A stretch of DNA of 64,000 bases from Serilophus lunatus (lineage: Eukaryota; Chordata; Aves; Passeriformes; Eurylaimidae), in the NCBI GenBank assembly GCA_013399895.1, contig VXBA01001643.1, forward strand, positions 708,152 through 772,151, in the 5' to 3' direction. Of the stretch, positions 13,069 to 26,039 are shown piece after piece. The translations under genes and the position numbers were made by a program. Position 1 is the stretch's first letter; each line of letters begins with the position of its first letter. The notes beneath the pieces were generated by a model. The model was not told where the DNA came from and made no database searches. It saw only the letters and a list, made by a program, of their open reading frames with translations.

Positions 13069-15269
13069 CCAGATGATGATTTATCCTGCCAGAGGACCCT
13101 TAACAAAGCTCATTAATTATATTTCCCCTCTCATTCTGCTGTTCTCCTGGATCTCTTACAAAGCCAAAACTCAGGACACTTTTAGACAAACTGTTTTGCC
13201 ATCTCAGCAAAGTGGAGGTCAGGGACCAAAACTGGGTAAACCTGTAAAAACCCCAGTGTGATATGGAGGATTTCACATTCCCTGGGGGCATCTTCTTTGG
13301 ATTAGATGGAGGAGGAACTTCTGCAGAGCAGGAGGCACAGGAATTGTGTGGATTATCCAGGAGGAATGTGTTAGCACACTGTCAGCACAGTTGCTCATAT
13401 GTTGTCACGCTGAATAATGGATTTGTTTCTACTCAACCTCACATGATTTTAAAGCACCCAAAGCTTAACTGTAACTATAAGAATTATTTTGAAACAGATG
13501 GGCATTTCACAACATGACAACTCCCTTATTTGAAGTGATACACTCCTAAAAATCAAGAGAGCCAATAAAGAGAGGAGAGGAGGATTTTCAGGTGTTTAGT
13601 GGCTGTAAAATTATTAATAACAGTTTCAAATTTGTTATTTTTGTGTTATTGCAGTTTGTACAGCATTAAAAAAAAAATCACAACACTAAAATGTAAAATA
13701 ATGGAAAGCCATTTATTGCAATATTCCAGGGTCGTGCACGTGGCCTTTTTTATCCTGAGGTTTCACCATTTGGGTGGGGACAGATTTCTAACAGAGTCCT
13801 GCTTCACGTGGCTGCTTTGTGAGAGTTCATTTCAGCCCCTCCTCAAACACAGCCTAAAAATGGACCAAAACCCCAAATCTGCTTTGAGGAAGACCTGAGG
13901 GGATGTAAGAGCCCAAATCATAAATACATTGACACCCAGTTCTACCTGGAAAACCCAATGGCCACGGGAAATGACTTCTCCTTCTCCTATCTGTTTGTCT
14001 TCCATTATTTGTGGTCTCTCTCACAGTAGGAAAGTTGTGGTTGCCCTGATTTGCTCACTCATTCAGTTATTAGAGGAGATCTTGCCCTTCCCCACGGGGA
14101 CCCATTTTTCTGTCCTCACTCCTGAGCCAGCACAGGGATCCCCGTACATCAAACCTGCTTTGTCAGAAAATTAAAACATGTCTCTGCTTCTTCCTTCCCC
14201 TTTTCTGGTGTTCAGACACTGACAGCCAAAAATGTGTCCATGTGCTTTCTGCATGAGGAAAGGTGACTATTGATGCCTGCAAATGTGTGGTCATTTTTTG
14301 CCTTGTCAAAAAATCAGCCTCTGGAATCACTGATGCCTTGTGAAATTACAGTCTAATGTAACCAGGCCCAGTATAATGTAACCAATTTCTTTACTTTTTA
14401 AGAAAATTGTTCTCCTGGAGGTTGAAACACAAAACCAAGAAATATATGAAGTTATTTTTGTCCCTAGTCAGGGGAAATTAATGAAATAGCACCTCCTATT
14501 CTGTTGACATTGGCCAGGGTTGCCAAAAATCCTTGGTAATATTGGGGTTCCCATTATGGGCAATACTGTAATCACAGGAGGGATTCAGAATATTATACTG
14601 GTGGGAATGTCCATGTAAGAGCCAACAAGAATACTTAAGCTCAGGCTTAACTTGAAGCAAATAATCATTTGGAGTCAATAGTTACAGAGCTGTGATAAAA
14701 TATCTGCTTACACTCTGGATCAAATGTTCTAAGGAAAAATCCATACCCTGAAAGTCTGATTGAAACATCAGAAACCATCAGTAAACATTGCCTGAAAAAA
14801 TAATTACTCAATATATATTCAGGAGTATGTGCTCACATTCCAAATGCAGTATTTTAATGAGTTTTCTACAACTGGCTCGATTATTTTTAATAATCATGAC
14901 TTTTCCAACACCATTTTCAGCTTGTAGTGTGAAAATTTTGCTCAGCACCTTCAAACAATTTATCTTGTGCTTTCAACTCCTCCACATGAGAACCATTGGT
15001 TGTATCAAATATTGCATTGCCACCTCCAGGGGCTGAATTTGTGAGGGAAATGGCACAGGGAGACCAAATATACACAGGCAAATAAGGAACCCCAGTCAGA
15101 AGAAAACATATTGTTCTTGGCCAAACAAGCCATTATTCAGCATCTATTTTCAATAACAGCCTCTGCAAATACAGATTTTTCTCTGCACAGATAGATTGGT
15201 TTGCTGCAGTTCTCTGTGGAGTTTGGCATCTGCAGGGCATTTAAACTGCTGGCTTTGCACTGCATCAAA
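13069..15269. other. noncoding stretch, no gene seen
   Basis: No CR1 signature or tandem array was recognised. A small local duplication of 'taatgtaacca' occurs twice about 20 bases apart near 14354-14385. Open frames are below 145 codons and featureless. Confidence 0.5.
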
Positions 15270-15480
15270 AACTCGATCCCAGCTAATTTGTACATTAAAC
15301 AATAATAGTTCTCCATATTAATAAAATTTGCTTGAAAAGTTAAATATGTGAACTGAAATGTTTTAACTGCGTGTGGGTTTGGAAGCTGTAATTGACAGTC
15401 TCATTTCTGCTAAAAAAATGTATTTTACTCTGTAAGTATGTAATCATATGCCTTGATATAATTAATTTGAAGACATTATT
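15270..15480. promoter_or_regulatory. AT-rich candidate conserved element with a TALE/homeodomain site
   Basis: This AT-rich non-repeat segment is dense in TAAT/ATTA cores. It includes 'taattgacag' at 15389-15398, which places a homeodomain core next to a TGACAG half-site of the kind bound by MEIS/PBX-class TALE proteins. No coding potential is visible. The enhancer reading is inference; conservation in chicken or other birds would be the test. Confidence 0.25.
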
Positions 15481-16604
15481 CTCTTCTCACAGAAATAAGA
15501 AGTATTAGATGAAGTTTCATTTGGCCTCCAAAGACACACTTTCCTCAGAGTATTTCCAGTATAATTCTCTTTATTCAATCTCTGGTTATAGAAAACATAC
15601 CTAATGAAGAGCCAGTTAAACAGTCATCAGATGAGGACTAATTCCAGTCCAGTTTCCACTGGGGTTACCAAGGAATAAACCCCATCCATCACGGTGGAGT
15701 GGCTGCTGAGGGATGTGCTGTGTGTGAGGATGAGGATGGGTGGGGAAGGACCTGGCACCAACCCAGGCTCTTCCCAAATCCCAGCATTCCCAGTGCCATG
15801 GGCTGGCAGGGATCCTGTGCAGGAGAAGGATGGGGTGGTGCAGCAATTCCCCCTCTTCCCCCTCTGTGTGTTCAGTTTTCCTTCTCTCTTTGGATCCTGT
15901 TTGCCAGGAGAGCAGCAGGACCCAAACGGGGATGCTGGACCTCATCTCGCTCCACAAGTCCCAAAATCAACTCCCAGGGCTTAACTGGGTGTAGAAAACT
16001 CCACGAGCACAGCAGGATCCCCGTGACGAGGGGGAGCTGCACTCAAAATTAGAAGAGACAGAAAACCCAGAAGGGAATTCACAGCGTCATGTGGCTCCTT
16101 CTCCTCTTCATCTTCTCCATAAACGTTCCCTTCCCAACCTCCTGATTCCAACTGTAGCAAATCGTCAGCAGAGCAGGAAACTCAAGCCCTGACCCATCAG
16201 CATTCCATTAGGAGCAGACCTTGGCCAAGGACCCCTTCCCTCCATACCCCGGTCCTGGATGGTCCCTCTCCCCCATCCCTTCCCTCCCACCCTGTACAGC
16301 ATCCAAGATCTCATGGAAACAACCCCGGGCCTTGTTTTCCACTGCAGGTTAATACCGGATTTAAGGCTGTTATTTTCTTTTTCCTGACATGTCGCCCGTC
16401 ACGTTCTGATTATTAAGGGGTTTCTTTTGAAGAGTTACCTGAGGTGAAGCCTAATTGGGGCTGAGGCTGCTGGGGAAGGTGCCAGGCCCGGGGCAGCTGC
16501 CAGCGCTGCCGGGGCTTGGGAACAGACAGTGATCCCAAACAGCCCTGGCCAGGCTGGGATTTAAGATCCAGCCTGTAAGGAGACACTCAGGACAAAGCCC
16601 CAGT
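15481..16604. other. noncoding stretch left of the minisatellite
   Basis: GC content rises from about 15.69 kb, and several overlapping frames of 84-117 codons appear on both strands without domains. The stretch at about 16330-16450 is lower in GC but keeps CpGs ('gacatgtcgcccgtcacgtt'), which may mark another conserved element. No gene is supported. Confidence 0.45.
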
Positions 16605-17052
16605 GCCTGGGAGAGAGCTGGGAGCAGGAACGGAGACTGGGAAAGAATTGGGAGCATGAACGGAGACTGGGAAAGAATTGGGAGCATGAACTGAAACAGG
16701 GAAAGAACTGGGAGTATGAAATGAGACTGGGAAAGAACTGGGAGCATGAACTGAGACTGGGAAAGAACTGGGAGCATGAACTGAAACGGAAAGAACTGGG
16801 AGTATGAACTGAGACTGGGAGAGTGCTGGGAGCAGGAACAGCGACTGGGAAAGAACTGGGAGTATGAACTGAAACAGGGAAAGAACTGGGAGCATGAACT
16901 GAGACTGGGAGAGTGCTGGGAGCAGGAACAGCGACTGGGAAAGAACTGGGAGCATGAACTGAAACAGGGAAAGAACTGGGAGCATGAACTGAGACTGGGA
17001 GAGAGCTGGGAGCAGAAATTGTGACTGGGAAAGAACTGGGAGCAGGAACGGA
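16605..17052 (+). repeat. 30-bp minisatellite, about 15 units, with 90-bp higher-order structure
   Basis: The unit reads approximately ACTGGGAAAGAACTGGGAG followed by CATGAACTGAG, 30 bases long, and is repeated about 15 times. Units fall into variant classes: 'gaaagaactgggagcatgaactgag', 'gaaagaactgggagcatgaactgaaac', and 'gagagtgctgggagcaggaacagcg'. In the right half, three unit variants repeat in fixed order with a 90-base period (starts at 16811, 16901 and 16991). One unit near 16787 reads 'gaaacggaaag' where its relatives have 'gaaacagggaaag', so it is two bases short. Since 30 is divisible by three, the array is open in more than one frame and produces long false frames on the minus strand (16451-17224 and 16587-17069). 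Confidence 0.96.
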
Positions 17053-20000
17053 GCCACTTCAATGCACAAAGAGGGATCTTAGGAGAACATTTAATGGCAC
17101 AACAGCTGTGGATAAAATGCCAGAATGCAATGAAGGAGAGGTTTAAAGGCTTCTCTCTCAAAGCCTGGAAGAGTTTCCAGGCTCTTGCTGGGTTGGGGAA
17201 TCCAATAGTGGCTCCTGACTGCAAAACCCATCCTCTAATGCTTAAATAAAATTATCTTGCTTATTCTGCCTTACTCCTACTCTTGCTCTCAGGCACTTCA
17301 GGCTGGGTTCTGCCACCCAAAAATGCACACTGTGTATCTCAGGGGTTTGGGACTAATCCCAACTTGCCTTCCTGCCTGCAAGGATCTCAGGGGCATCGGG
17401 GAGGACTGTCAGGAAGGGCTGGAAGCTCTGGTCTGTCATGGCCTGTCGATGTATTTGATGATAACTGGATGCCAAGCAGCAGCAGGACACAGATTGCCTC
17501 TGGTGTTGGTGTGACCCCTTCAGTTCAGATGTGTTTTCCCTCCAATCTCTACCTGCTTCCATCTGTTTCTAACTCAAACCTGGCTGTGCAGATAATGAAT
17601 CAAATATCAGGTGCAGAGACAGGGCTCTTCCCAGACCCAATTAACTTGAAATGCTGCTGGAGAAAACACCTTCTTGTACCAAAGTACCTATTATGGGGTT
17701 TATCTAATAACATGGAAACACAGCGGAGGGGAAGGACTCAAATACCAGAACAATTCACTTTCTGGACCTCAAGGACTCATCCAAGGCATTGACTGGTATC
17801 AGTAACATGTGTCCTGTCTGCCTTGGCAGGTCAGAGCACAACCACCAGCTAAACATCCACAGCCATTTATTGTCATGAGGTGTTTTAAATAGAAATATTT
17901 TATCAGGAGCTGGATGGGATGACACAGGGACAAAGAGATGGTGGGGGGAAAAAAATGAAACAGAGCAGAAAAGGAAAAGAGAAATAAAACATTAAAACAG
18001 TTTGATTTTTCTCTCTCATGACTTCTTTTCACTTTAACAAGCTCTAGAGAACATTTTGATGTGGTCTGTGGGATTGTTCCCTCAGAGATGATTAAAAACA
18101 AATCCCATCAGCCTTTAGGGCTTTTGATATGATCATGGTTTTCCATTTACTTTTATCAGCCCAAATGATGATTAAACTGGGAACCAGTGCCAGTCCACCA
18201 ACTCTCCCAAAAACCATTTTCCTGCCCAGGGGTGGCAGAGGCTCCCTTAACAAACCCGGAGTTTCCATTTCTAAGTGTGCAGCAAACACACAGACACATA
18301 CACACGTGCACAAACACTGAAAAAGAAGAAACCAAACCCTTTCTTTACCATTTCTGTACAATCAGATGTTTTAGAGATTAAGAGAAAAGGAGAAGGGGGA
18401 GATGAGGAGGGGAAATCACATGGGAGGGAATTACAAAACAAAGCCACGTTTTCTATCTCTTCCTATTTTTTTTTTATTTTTTTTTTGTTAGTTTGGGGTT
18501 TTTCTTCTCTATTTCCAGCCCCATGTTGTGACTTTGACAAATGATGGGGCGTGGGGAGGATTTATGCCGGGCTTGGAGCATTAGCACATTATCACGAGCA
18601 AAACAGAGCCCTGGGCTCGCGGCACTGGGGACCCATTGCAGACTTTTGGGGAAGTGATGGATGGGGCAAAGCCCATCCCAGCGCTGCTGCCCTGGGCAGG
18701 GAGGCTGGGTTAGTGCCCACAGAGAGCCAGGTGAAGACACTGAGCACTGCATGAGGAATGGGTAGTGAAAAACCCATCCTGCAAGGGCAAAAGGAACCTC
18801 TGCTCCCCGGGGAGCAGAGTGTTGACTGATTTAATGGCCACCTTTAGGAAGTGCCTTCTGCTTTATTGCTCTCTTTCTTGTTTTTTTCTTTGCTTTTTTC
18901 CTTTTTGTAACTCAAGGAATAGGAACACAATGTTGGCTCTTCCCTGGTTTTTACCTCACTATCCCAGCTCAGCTCCCAGCAAGGCCACAGCTTGAACTTG
19001 TCCCCTTTGCAGAGACTCCCAAAGTGCTGACACAGGGGCTGATTGATCAGGACATTCATTGATTAGCTGCTGAAAAAATAAACAAAAAACCCCTAATTAA
19101 ATAGATGCGTGTTTGCTGCAAACACAAAAGGATTTCTGAGCCCACTCCAGAAGGTTTCCACTGCTCTAAACTCTGTCCTGAATTCATTCCCAGCACTGCT
19201 CCACAGCAGGGCTGGAGCTCCCAGGATTAAACTGTGCAGATTTTCCACAGAGGTGTCAGAAACTGCTTGGAAAACTGGTGGGATTTTCAGAGCTACTCAA
19301 GGCATTGGCCCAATATTCCTTATCCCCCTTAACTGCCAAAACTTGTTTAAAATGCTTCCCCTTCCCCTGCCCAAGGAACTGTGCAAAACTCATGTGCATG
19401 TGAGTTGAGTTGCTGCTGATGTTCTCTGTGCTTCTGGAACCAAATGTGGGATTTTTAATATTTCCCAAGAATTAAAATTGTCTTGTATTTGTGAGTGAAT
19501 ATGACATTTCAGTCAGAAGGTCTTAGTCTCCAATTTGCTGGGAGATTCCAGGAATTCACACAGAGTTTGGAAGTTTGTATTTTATTTCTGGTTCATCTGT
19601 GACTGAAACCTCAAGACATTGTTTCATTTTCCAGATTTTTATTATCTGAAATTCCAGGAGAAAAATTAAGATTTCAAGACTATTTAGCTTCCAACAACAA
19701 ATATAGAGACAGTTTACAATTCCAGAGGAATTTTAGACTGGTTTCAGGAATTTGTGTATCTTTGCTGGGGCTGCATAAGTTTTAGAACCCACAACCATCT
19801 CACAGGAGTTCTTGAGAAACCTTGGGGTGCAGTAATGCATATTTTGTACAGGAACGAAAAGCCTTAGAATTTGTATATGTGACCCCTAAAAATTGGGTTC
19901 ATTTAATTTGTCTTATTGGAATCTCCATTTTTTTAATAAATATTGGTATTATATGTGTCCTAATTGAAGAATTAAGCCATTTATTTCTTATCTACAGTGC

Positions 20001-22778
20001 TCTGAATGATTTGTGCCTCTTGGAATGCCATTATTTACCCAGAAATTTAAGGAAATAAATAAAAAACCCAACGAAACCTTGGAATTAGCAGGAAATATTT
20101 AACGTTTAAAGGGGCAAATTTAACACAAGAAGGCCCTTTATCACTCAGAAATGTGCTGCACATCCATGTTTGGAACAAAAGTGCCACTGAAGGAAGAAAG
20201 GCTCAACCCTCCTCCTTTCATACACAAACTACAAAAGTCAAACACGTCGTGTAAACGCTGAGTGGGAGCACAAAGATCTCAGGACTCTGGGGGGAGCTTT
20301 GCAGGGTGCCCACAGATAAAGAAAACATTTTGAGGCAATGACTTGTATCTTTTCAGCAGCTTTTCCAGTACAGTGTGTCAGGGTGATGGATGAGATGAGC
20401 CTGTAGCAGCTTCCTGACAAATTAGGGATTTTGACACATGTTTGATGCTCTGAGCATTTTTCACTTGAAAGGAAGATTTGCTTTTCAGGTGCTGCCTCTG
20501 CTCCCAAGTTTGTTTTTGAGTCTGGGAATTCAGTTATCTGGAGGACAGCAGATTTCTGGAAAGATCATCAGAGCAATCCACGTTTTCCCAGTGCTACTGT
20601 CTTATTATGTCTAAAGAGACACAGAAAGGCAGGAGGGATGTCAGTGCAAAAATCAGGGAATGGGATATTAGGTCCAGAAGGGATGATGGGATGAGTGCAG
20701 TCACTCCTCCAGGCAAGTGCCTGTCTTTCAGCAGACAGAGCCTTTTATTTACTTTTTAATTTATTTTTGCCACTTATTTTCTCCTTCTGTGGCAAAATAT
20801 TTGCCATTTTCCAGCTCTGTGTATTTGTCTGTTGGTAGAGTCTGAGAAGCTGGATCATCACGGCAGCTCAGTTGTCTTCCAAAACCAGACCAACAGAAAA
20901 CATGGATCTTTGGTTAAAAACAAAACTCAAACATGGTACAAATCTAATCTACAGGAAACAATCCTAATTTCACCAGGAGCAGCTCAGAGAACCGAGCAGG
21001 ACTTGCAAAGTCTTGCTCCCCTCCTTTCTTGGTGTTGAAATGACCTTTGCTGATGGTTTCGTGGCTTTGACAAGCCCATGTGGCAGAACCAGACCCAATA
21101 TTTTATCATGGAGAGGGAAAAAAGAGGGAAGAAAAGGGCATTTTCCCCCAATAATGGTGCTCAGTGTTGCCACCAGGGACATCAGCCTGTGCTCGTGCCC
21201 TTCCCTCCTCAGCCAAAAACATCCCAGTGTTGGGAGAGAGCACTGCTGGAATTGTGGGCAGTCACATGGAGGGGAAAAATAATGTGGTTTGTCATCAATC
21301 TCTCGGTGTGGCACACAAGGGCTGACTTGTTGAAATTTTGTAGGCTGTATTTACAGAGAAAACAGAGACCTGGTGCTGTGCAGGGCCCTATCAGTCCCAA
21401 GGTCTGGAAGAGTCATATCAGAGAAAAAGGGAAGGCTTGAATCATAACCTTTCAGGAGAATCTAATCCATGAGGGACTGAAAATTACTCTGCTTCTGTGA
21501 GCAAGATCAAAAGCTGAACAATTTAATTATTGGGGAGTTATTTGTGAATATAGACACAGACTGCTTGGAGCAAGAGCTACCAAATAACAAGGATTCCTTC
21601 CATTGCTGATTTACACAACTACAGACAGTGGGGACAGTGAAGGATGGATGCTCCCAGCCTTGGAAAATGCTACACTGGAGTAAAATGAAACATGCAATGT
21701 TAGTGAAAGGTATAATGTAGGTCTAAGCTGAGGGACATCAGGGCTGGAATTCCACCTAAAGCACATTTGGCTTATCTTGTACACAGCTTTCATCAGGGTA
21801 CAGCTCTTTATTTTCACTAGCCTGCTAAAAGTACCTGATGAAATGATGAATGTTTTTTAATCCAGTGTATGAAATCACAAAGTGAAGGGCTGAGCTGGTA
21901 GATTTTGGAGGGGTTTTTGGCTAGAAACTGTTCCTTGTATTTGACTCACAGTTGTGAATACTATTGATGGCCTTTTTTCTTCTCCTCCCACACCATTATT
22001 TTTTGGTTTAGTATTATTTTCTAGAATGATGTGCTTCTGTGGAATAAAAAGCTCCAGCATGCGGAATATCTCAGGGCATAAAGGCTTTGTAAAGACCCTC
22101 CAGCAGCCACAGCCCTGCTCCAGTGTTTGAGACAGAACCATCACAGCCTCCTCTTTGCTGAGAGGAAGCCAAAGCAGAGCCACAGGAGATGGGCTGTTTC
22201 TGGCTCCATTTTTGCCCTGTAAAAGTCAAGCAGCTCCTTTGTGGCTGCAGGATCCCTTTACAATCCATGGAGGAATGAGCCAAGCAGCTCAAGAGGAAGA
22301 GTCCTGATGTGATATGATCACCCTGAAAGAAAACATGGCTTAGCTGAAGAGTCCACAGTCCTTCCAAGCAGGAGTTGCACCTCCAAATATCCCCAGCCTG
22401 GCTTTCCCTTGGAAGAGTTCTCCTTGCAACTCATGCTGTGTGTTTTCTTTTTAATCCTGTTATTCTGCAGAATTAGAAACACCAACTGAAAGGTAAAACC
22501 CTCCCCTGTAGCAAAAGGCCTCACTCTGCAATTTGACCATTTTTCTCTTTCACCCAAATAATTCTGGAGGAGATTTCAAAATAAAACTGAATCTACTTTT
22601 TATTAATATTGCCAAATGAGTCACCCCCATGCATACATAAAAGGAGCATTTTCTTTTGCTTCCATAAAAATATCCAGAGGGCAGTGGCAGGGAGAGTAAA
22701 TTGAGAAGACCAGAGTTAAACAAAACCAGTCTCATACACTTTCTGCAACTTCATTGTCTGCTTTGCCTCTTGCAGGGG

Positions 22779-22795
22779 AAAAAAAAAAAAAAAAA
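22779..22795 (+). repeat. poly(A) run of 17
   Basis: An uninterrupted run of 17 A follows 'cctcttgcagggg'. No flanking retrotransposed sequence was recognised, so it is probably a simple homopolymer and not the tail of a processed copy. Confidence 0.9.
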
Positions 22796-25330
22796 CCTAT
22801 AGGTTTGCACTGAACAAGTTCTAGAGTTAAAGAAATTATCATAAAAGCCCAATGGCTATTTTAAATAGCTCAGGACTTGCATACAGAGATTGAGTTTTCC
22901 CTTTCTGCCCTGCTCAGCCCCTGGTAGGCAGCTCCTGGGTAATTGCTTGCAATGTCACCCCAAATCATTTGAAATTTGCCAACTTCCAGTCCAAATGTAG
23001 GCCAGGTTTCTGGAGTTCTCTCACTGAAAGGAAGAGGTTCATATATCCAGCCCACTTGCCTAGAGTCCACAAAATTCCAGGGGATAATTGACTGACCTGC
23101 TGTCTGTAAATGTTGAATGGAGGTGCTCTCCAAGCCTGAACCTTCCTTCTATATGATCCTGGAGCATCTCTGTCAAATCAGTGGCAAAGCTGCCCCAGAA
23201 TTTGGGACTTGTCCTGCAGGGCCTTGTTCACACAAAGGGAAACAGTGACATTTATGCTTTATTTGCCAAATATTGGAGTTTTCAGTGCACAGGAGCTGGT
23301 TGCAAATGTTGCATTTCCACAGTAGCTCCAACATTACAAAAGAGAAATAAAAAATCAAGATTATCAACATGGGTCATTGCACTGGTTTTGACACCAAAAT
23401 GCTTCAATATTCATGATTCTTTCTTTCCAAAGAGCCCTATGCTCAACTTAGGGAAAAAAAAATAAAGTTAAAAGGCATTTTCAAAACTAATTAGGAATTA
23501 ATGTTGTCATTTTAGAGTTAATTGGAGGCAAGACTTTTGCTCAGTGATAACCAGAAAACTTTGGGTTTGCACAGCTCAAATAACAATGTTTTGCTTGCAT
23601 TAATGTGCATAAAAAATCCCAATTCCTTTTGCACATCATTTTGTCAGGAACAGAATCAGGATAACTCAATAATGATGACATTATTTTTCCCAATTCCATG
23701 ATTTCCTTAGTCCCAAATGAAAGATTCCCAAAGCTTTTCCCATCTGTTATATCCACTGAAATACAACTATTCCTTGGCTGGGCCAGGAACTCAGACTGTG
23801 CCCTTTGTGAGCTGGAAGGAGGTGGAAATGCTGATCAAATTCTGGGGTAAACTCCTATTTTTCCTTAAAAATGTGCCATAAAATCGTGGACTGCAATTCC
23901 AACTGCACCCAAGCTTTGTGTGGGTTCCCTGGGGGGAACCTCTGACACCCAACGTGGGTTTGCTGTGCTCTGGCACCTGAAGCTTTTTTGTACACATGGA
24001 GAAAAGTTTAAAAAGGAATTTTTTGGTCTCTCCAAGGGGAAAATCCTCTTCCCCCACATCCCTCAGACATTTCTGACCCCAGCACAGAGCATGTGATGGT
24101 GTGTGGAGGCATCTCAGTGACACAGCTCTGGAAAAGAAACGTTCTCCTCCTGTAACCACAGGATTTTAACTCTTAGAAAAATACCAAAGGTGCAGAGAAT
24201 TAGGGCAATAATTGTGTGTTCAGAGAAAGCAAGGTAGGGGTGAAATGTGGGGAGCAAAAAGCTCTTCAGTTCTAATGAATGTAGGAGTTTTCCAGAAGGG
24301 CAGAGCAAAGGAAAGGGAGAAAAGAGGGAGGAAGGCAGAAAACTGGGATAATAACACTAAATATACTTCTAAAATAGCCAGTGTTAAACAGTAATTTATA
24401 AAAATGTATTAATGGCATCATAAAATAGTCACTATATAAAACAATTGTTCTTAAGAGGATTATGAATGGCTGGAAATACTGACTATTAATTAGTCCAATT
24501 AGTCCATTTTTCTCTGGACATAACTTTGAAAAGCATTTGAATGTAAAATTAGCATTTTCCTGCCTGTTTATTTCTATCAAAATGAATAAATAGGAAGGAA
24601 TCTGCAGGCACAAGACAACTGAATATTCTGGGTTATCCCACAGATTGTAAAAGAGACCAATATCTGCTCCACAGGCTTTTAAAATGAACCTCTGGGATTC
24701 CATAATGAATTGGTTCCCATTTTTAGTCTCCTAGAAAGTTTCTCAACTGTTTCAACCAAAGCCCATCGGAAACAATGGAAATAATTTCATTTCCAAAGTG
24801 GGATTTTAAATAAGGCCCCAAGTAGCCATGAAATAAAGGAAACTCTATAAAAATGTGCATAAATATGCCCAGAAATCATTTTAAAACTTTTCAAAACTTC
24901 ATGCAGAATAAGCTTTTTTTTTTTTCTACAGGATTTTTGAATCATTTTATGGACTTCATGGGCAGGATTGTGATTTCCCATCAGATGTCAGAAGCTGCTT
25001 TGAAATGTGTGTAGAAAAAGAATCTCATTTGTTCTGATTTTCTGTGAGACAGAATGCCCATCATTCCAGAGGGGAGATAATAATTCTGCAGGGATTCACT
25101 CTGGCTACAACATCATCCTAAATGATCCTGTTTGTCTCTTCAAAATCTGCTAAATATCCCTGACAACCAAGAGTTTTAAACACATCTCCAGAAGTTCCTG
25201 TCTGTGATTTAAAGAGTTTGGGGGGACTTGTTTCAGTGGTGCCACTGCACAGCTTTGTGTTAGGAGCAGTTTTTCACTTGATTTAATATGTTTCCACTCA
25301 TCTTCTGTCTTCTTCTCTCTGTTCTTCACC

Positions 25331-25377
25331 TACACACACACATATAAATATATATATATATATCTATATATATCTCC
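25331..25377 (+). repeat. compound CA/TA microsatellite
   Basis: The sequence passes from a short (AC)n run into (TA)n-type repeats, with a TCTA interruption near the end. It is a simple compound microsatellite likely to vary in length between individuals. Confidence 0.9.
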
Positions 25378-26039
25378 TGCTATGTCTGTACATCCATATT
25401 CTCCTTTTTTGATGCTGAGAGATTTTTCACATTAAAAACTCAGCCCCTCTTAGTTAATGCCAACAACAGCATCTTTGGGGATAGATTTCAACATCAATCC
25501 CCAAAAGACTTGTTCCCTCACTGAAGTAAATGATTGCATTATTATTTCTTCTTCTGTATTTGAGGAGGTGATGAGATCATTTATTGTTTTTAAGGGTTAA
25601 TAGAGCCTGTCAGGGTCTTTTTTTTCCCCTCTCTGCTGCTCCAGGATCAGTAACAGCTCCCAGCTACAAGATGCTAAATCAGACCACACTTTCCTGAAGA
25701 AAAGAAAAGGCAAAAAAGAAAACTTGCCATGGAGAGAAGAAGCAGTTCAGTCTGGTTTAAAGGAAGGGGAGGAGGGAGCCAGGGGGAGCAGGGACTAACT
25801 TTGGAGAGAAAATAACAAACTTTAAGTCCTGAGGTCTTTCCTCTATATTGAAACGGCAGTTTGGAAAGGAAATTAGTAAAAACAAACAGAAGGTGCCAAG
25901 GTTTCTTTATCATACCTGGAGTAGGATATGCTAAATTCCACAAGCCCTCGCCCTGGCGCCTGGTGCTGCCTTGGAAAAAATGGTACCCAGGGCTCTATAA
26001 AATGATCTATTGGGACTTCAAAGCCGTGGCAGCCCCGTG

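Larger units (their letters stand above)
17053..26039. other. nine-kilobase single-copy stretch, no gene and no CR1 recognised
   Basis: No CR1 signature was found across this interval. Homopolymers include a T-rich tract at 18466-18486 and 17 A at 22779-22795. A CA/TA-type microsatellite lies at 25331-25377. The 24.35-24.51 kb part is AT-rich with many ATTA cores. All open frames are below about 170 codons, overlap on opposite strands, and show no recognisable domain. Intergenic or intronic DNA is the best reading. Confidence 0.5.

Noticed and set aside
16605..17052. CRISPR array or coding repeat protein
   Set aside because: Repeats are directly adjacent with no unique spacers, and the host is a bird. 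The array is a minisatellite.
22779..22795. Poly(A) tail of a processed pseudogene
   Set aside because: The sequence to the left has no recognisable coding remnant, and similar A runs occur elsewhere as simple homopolymers.
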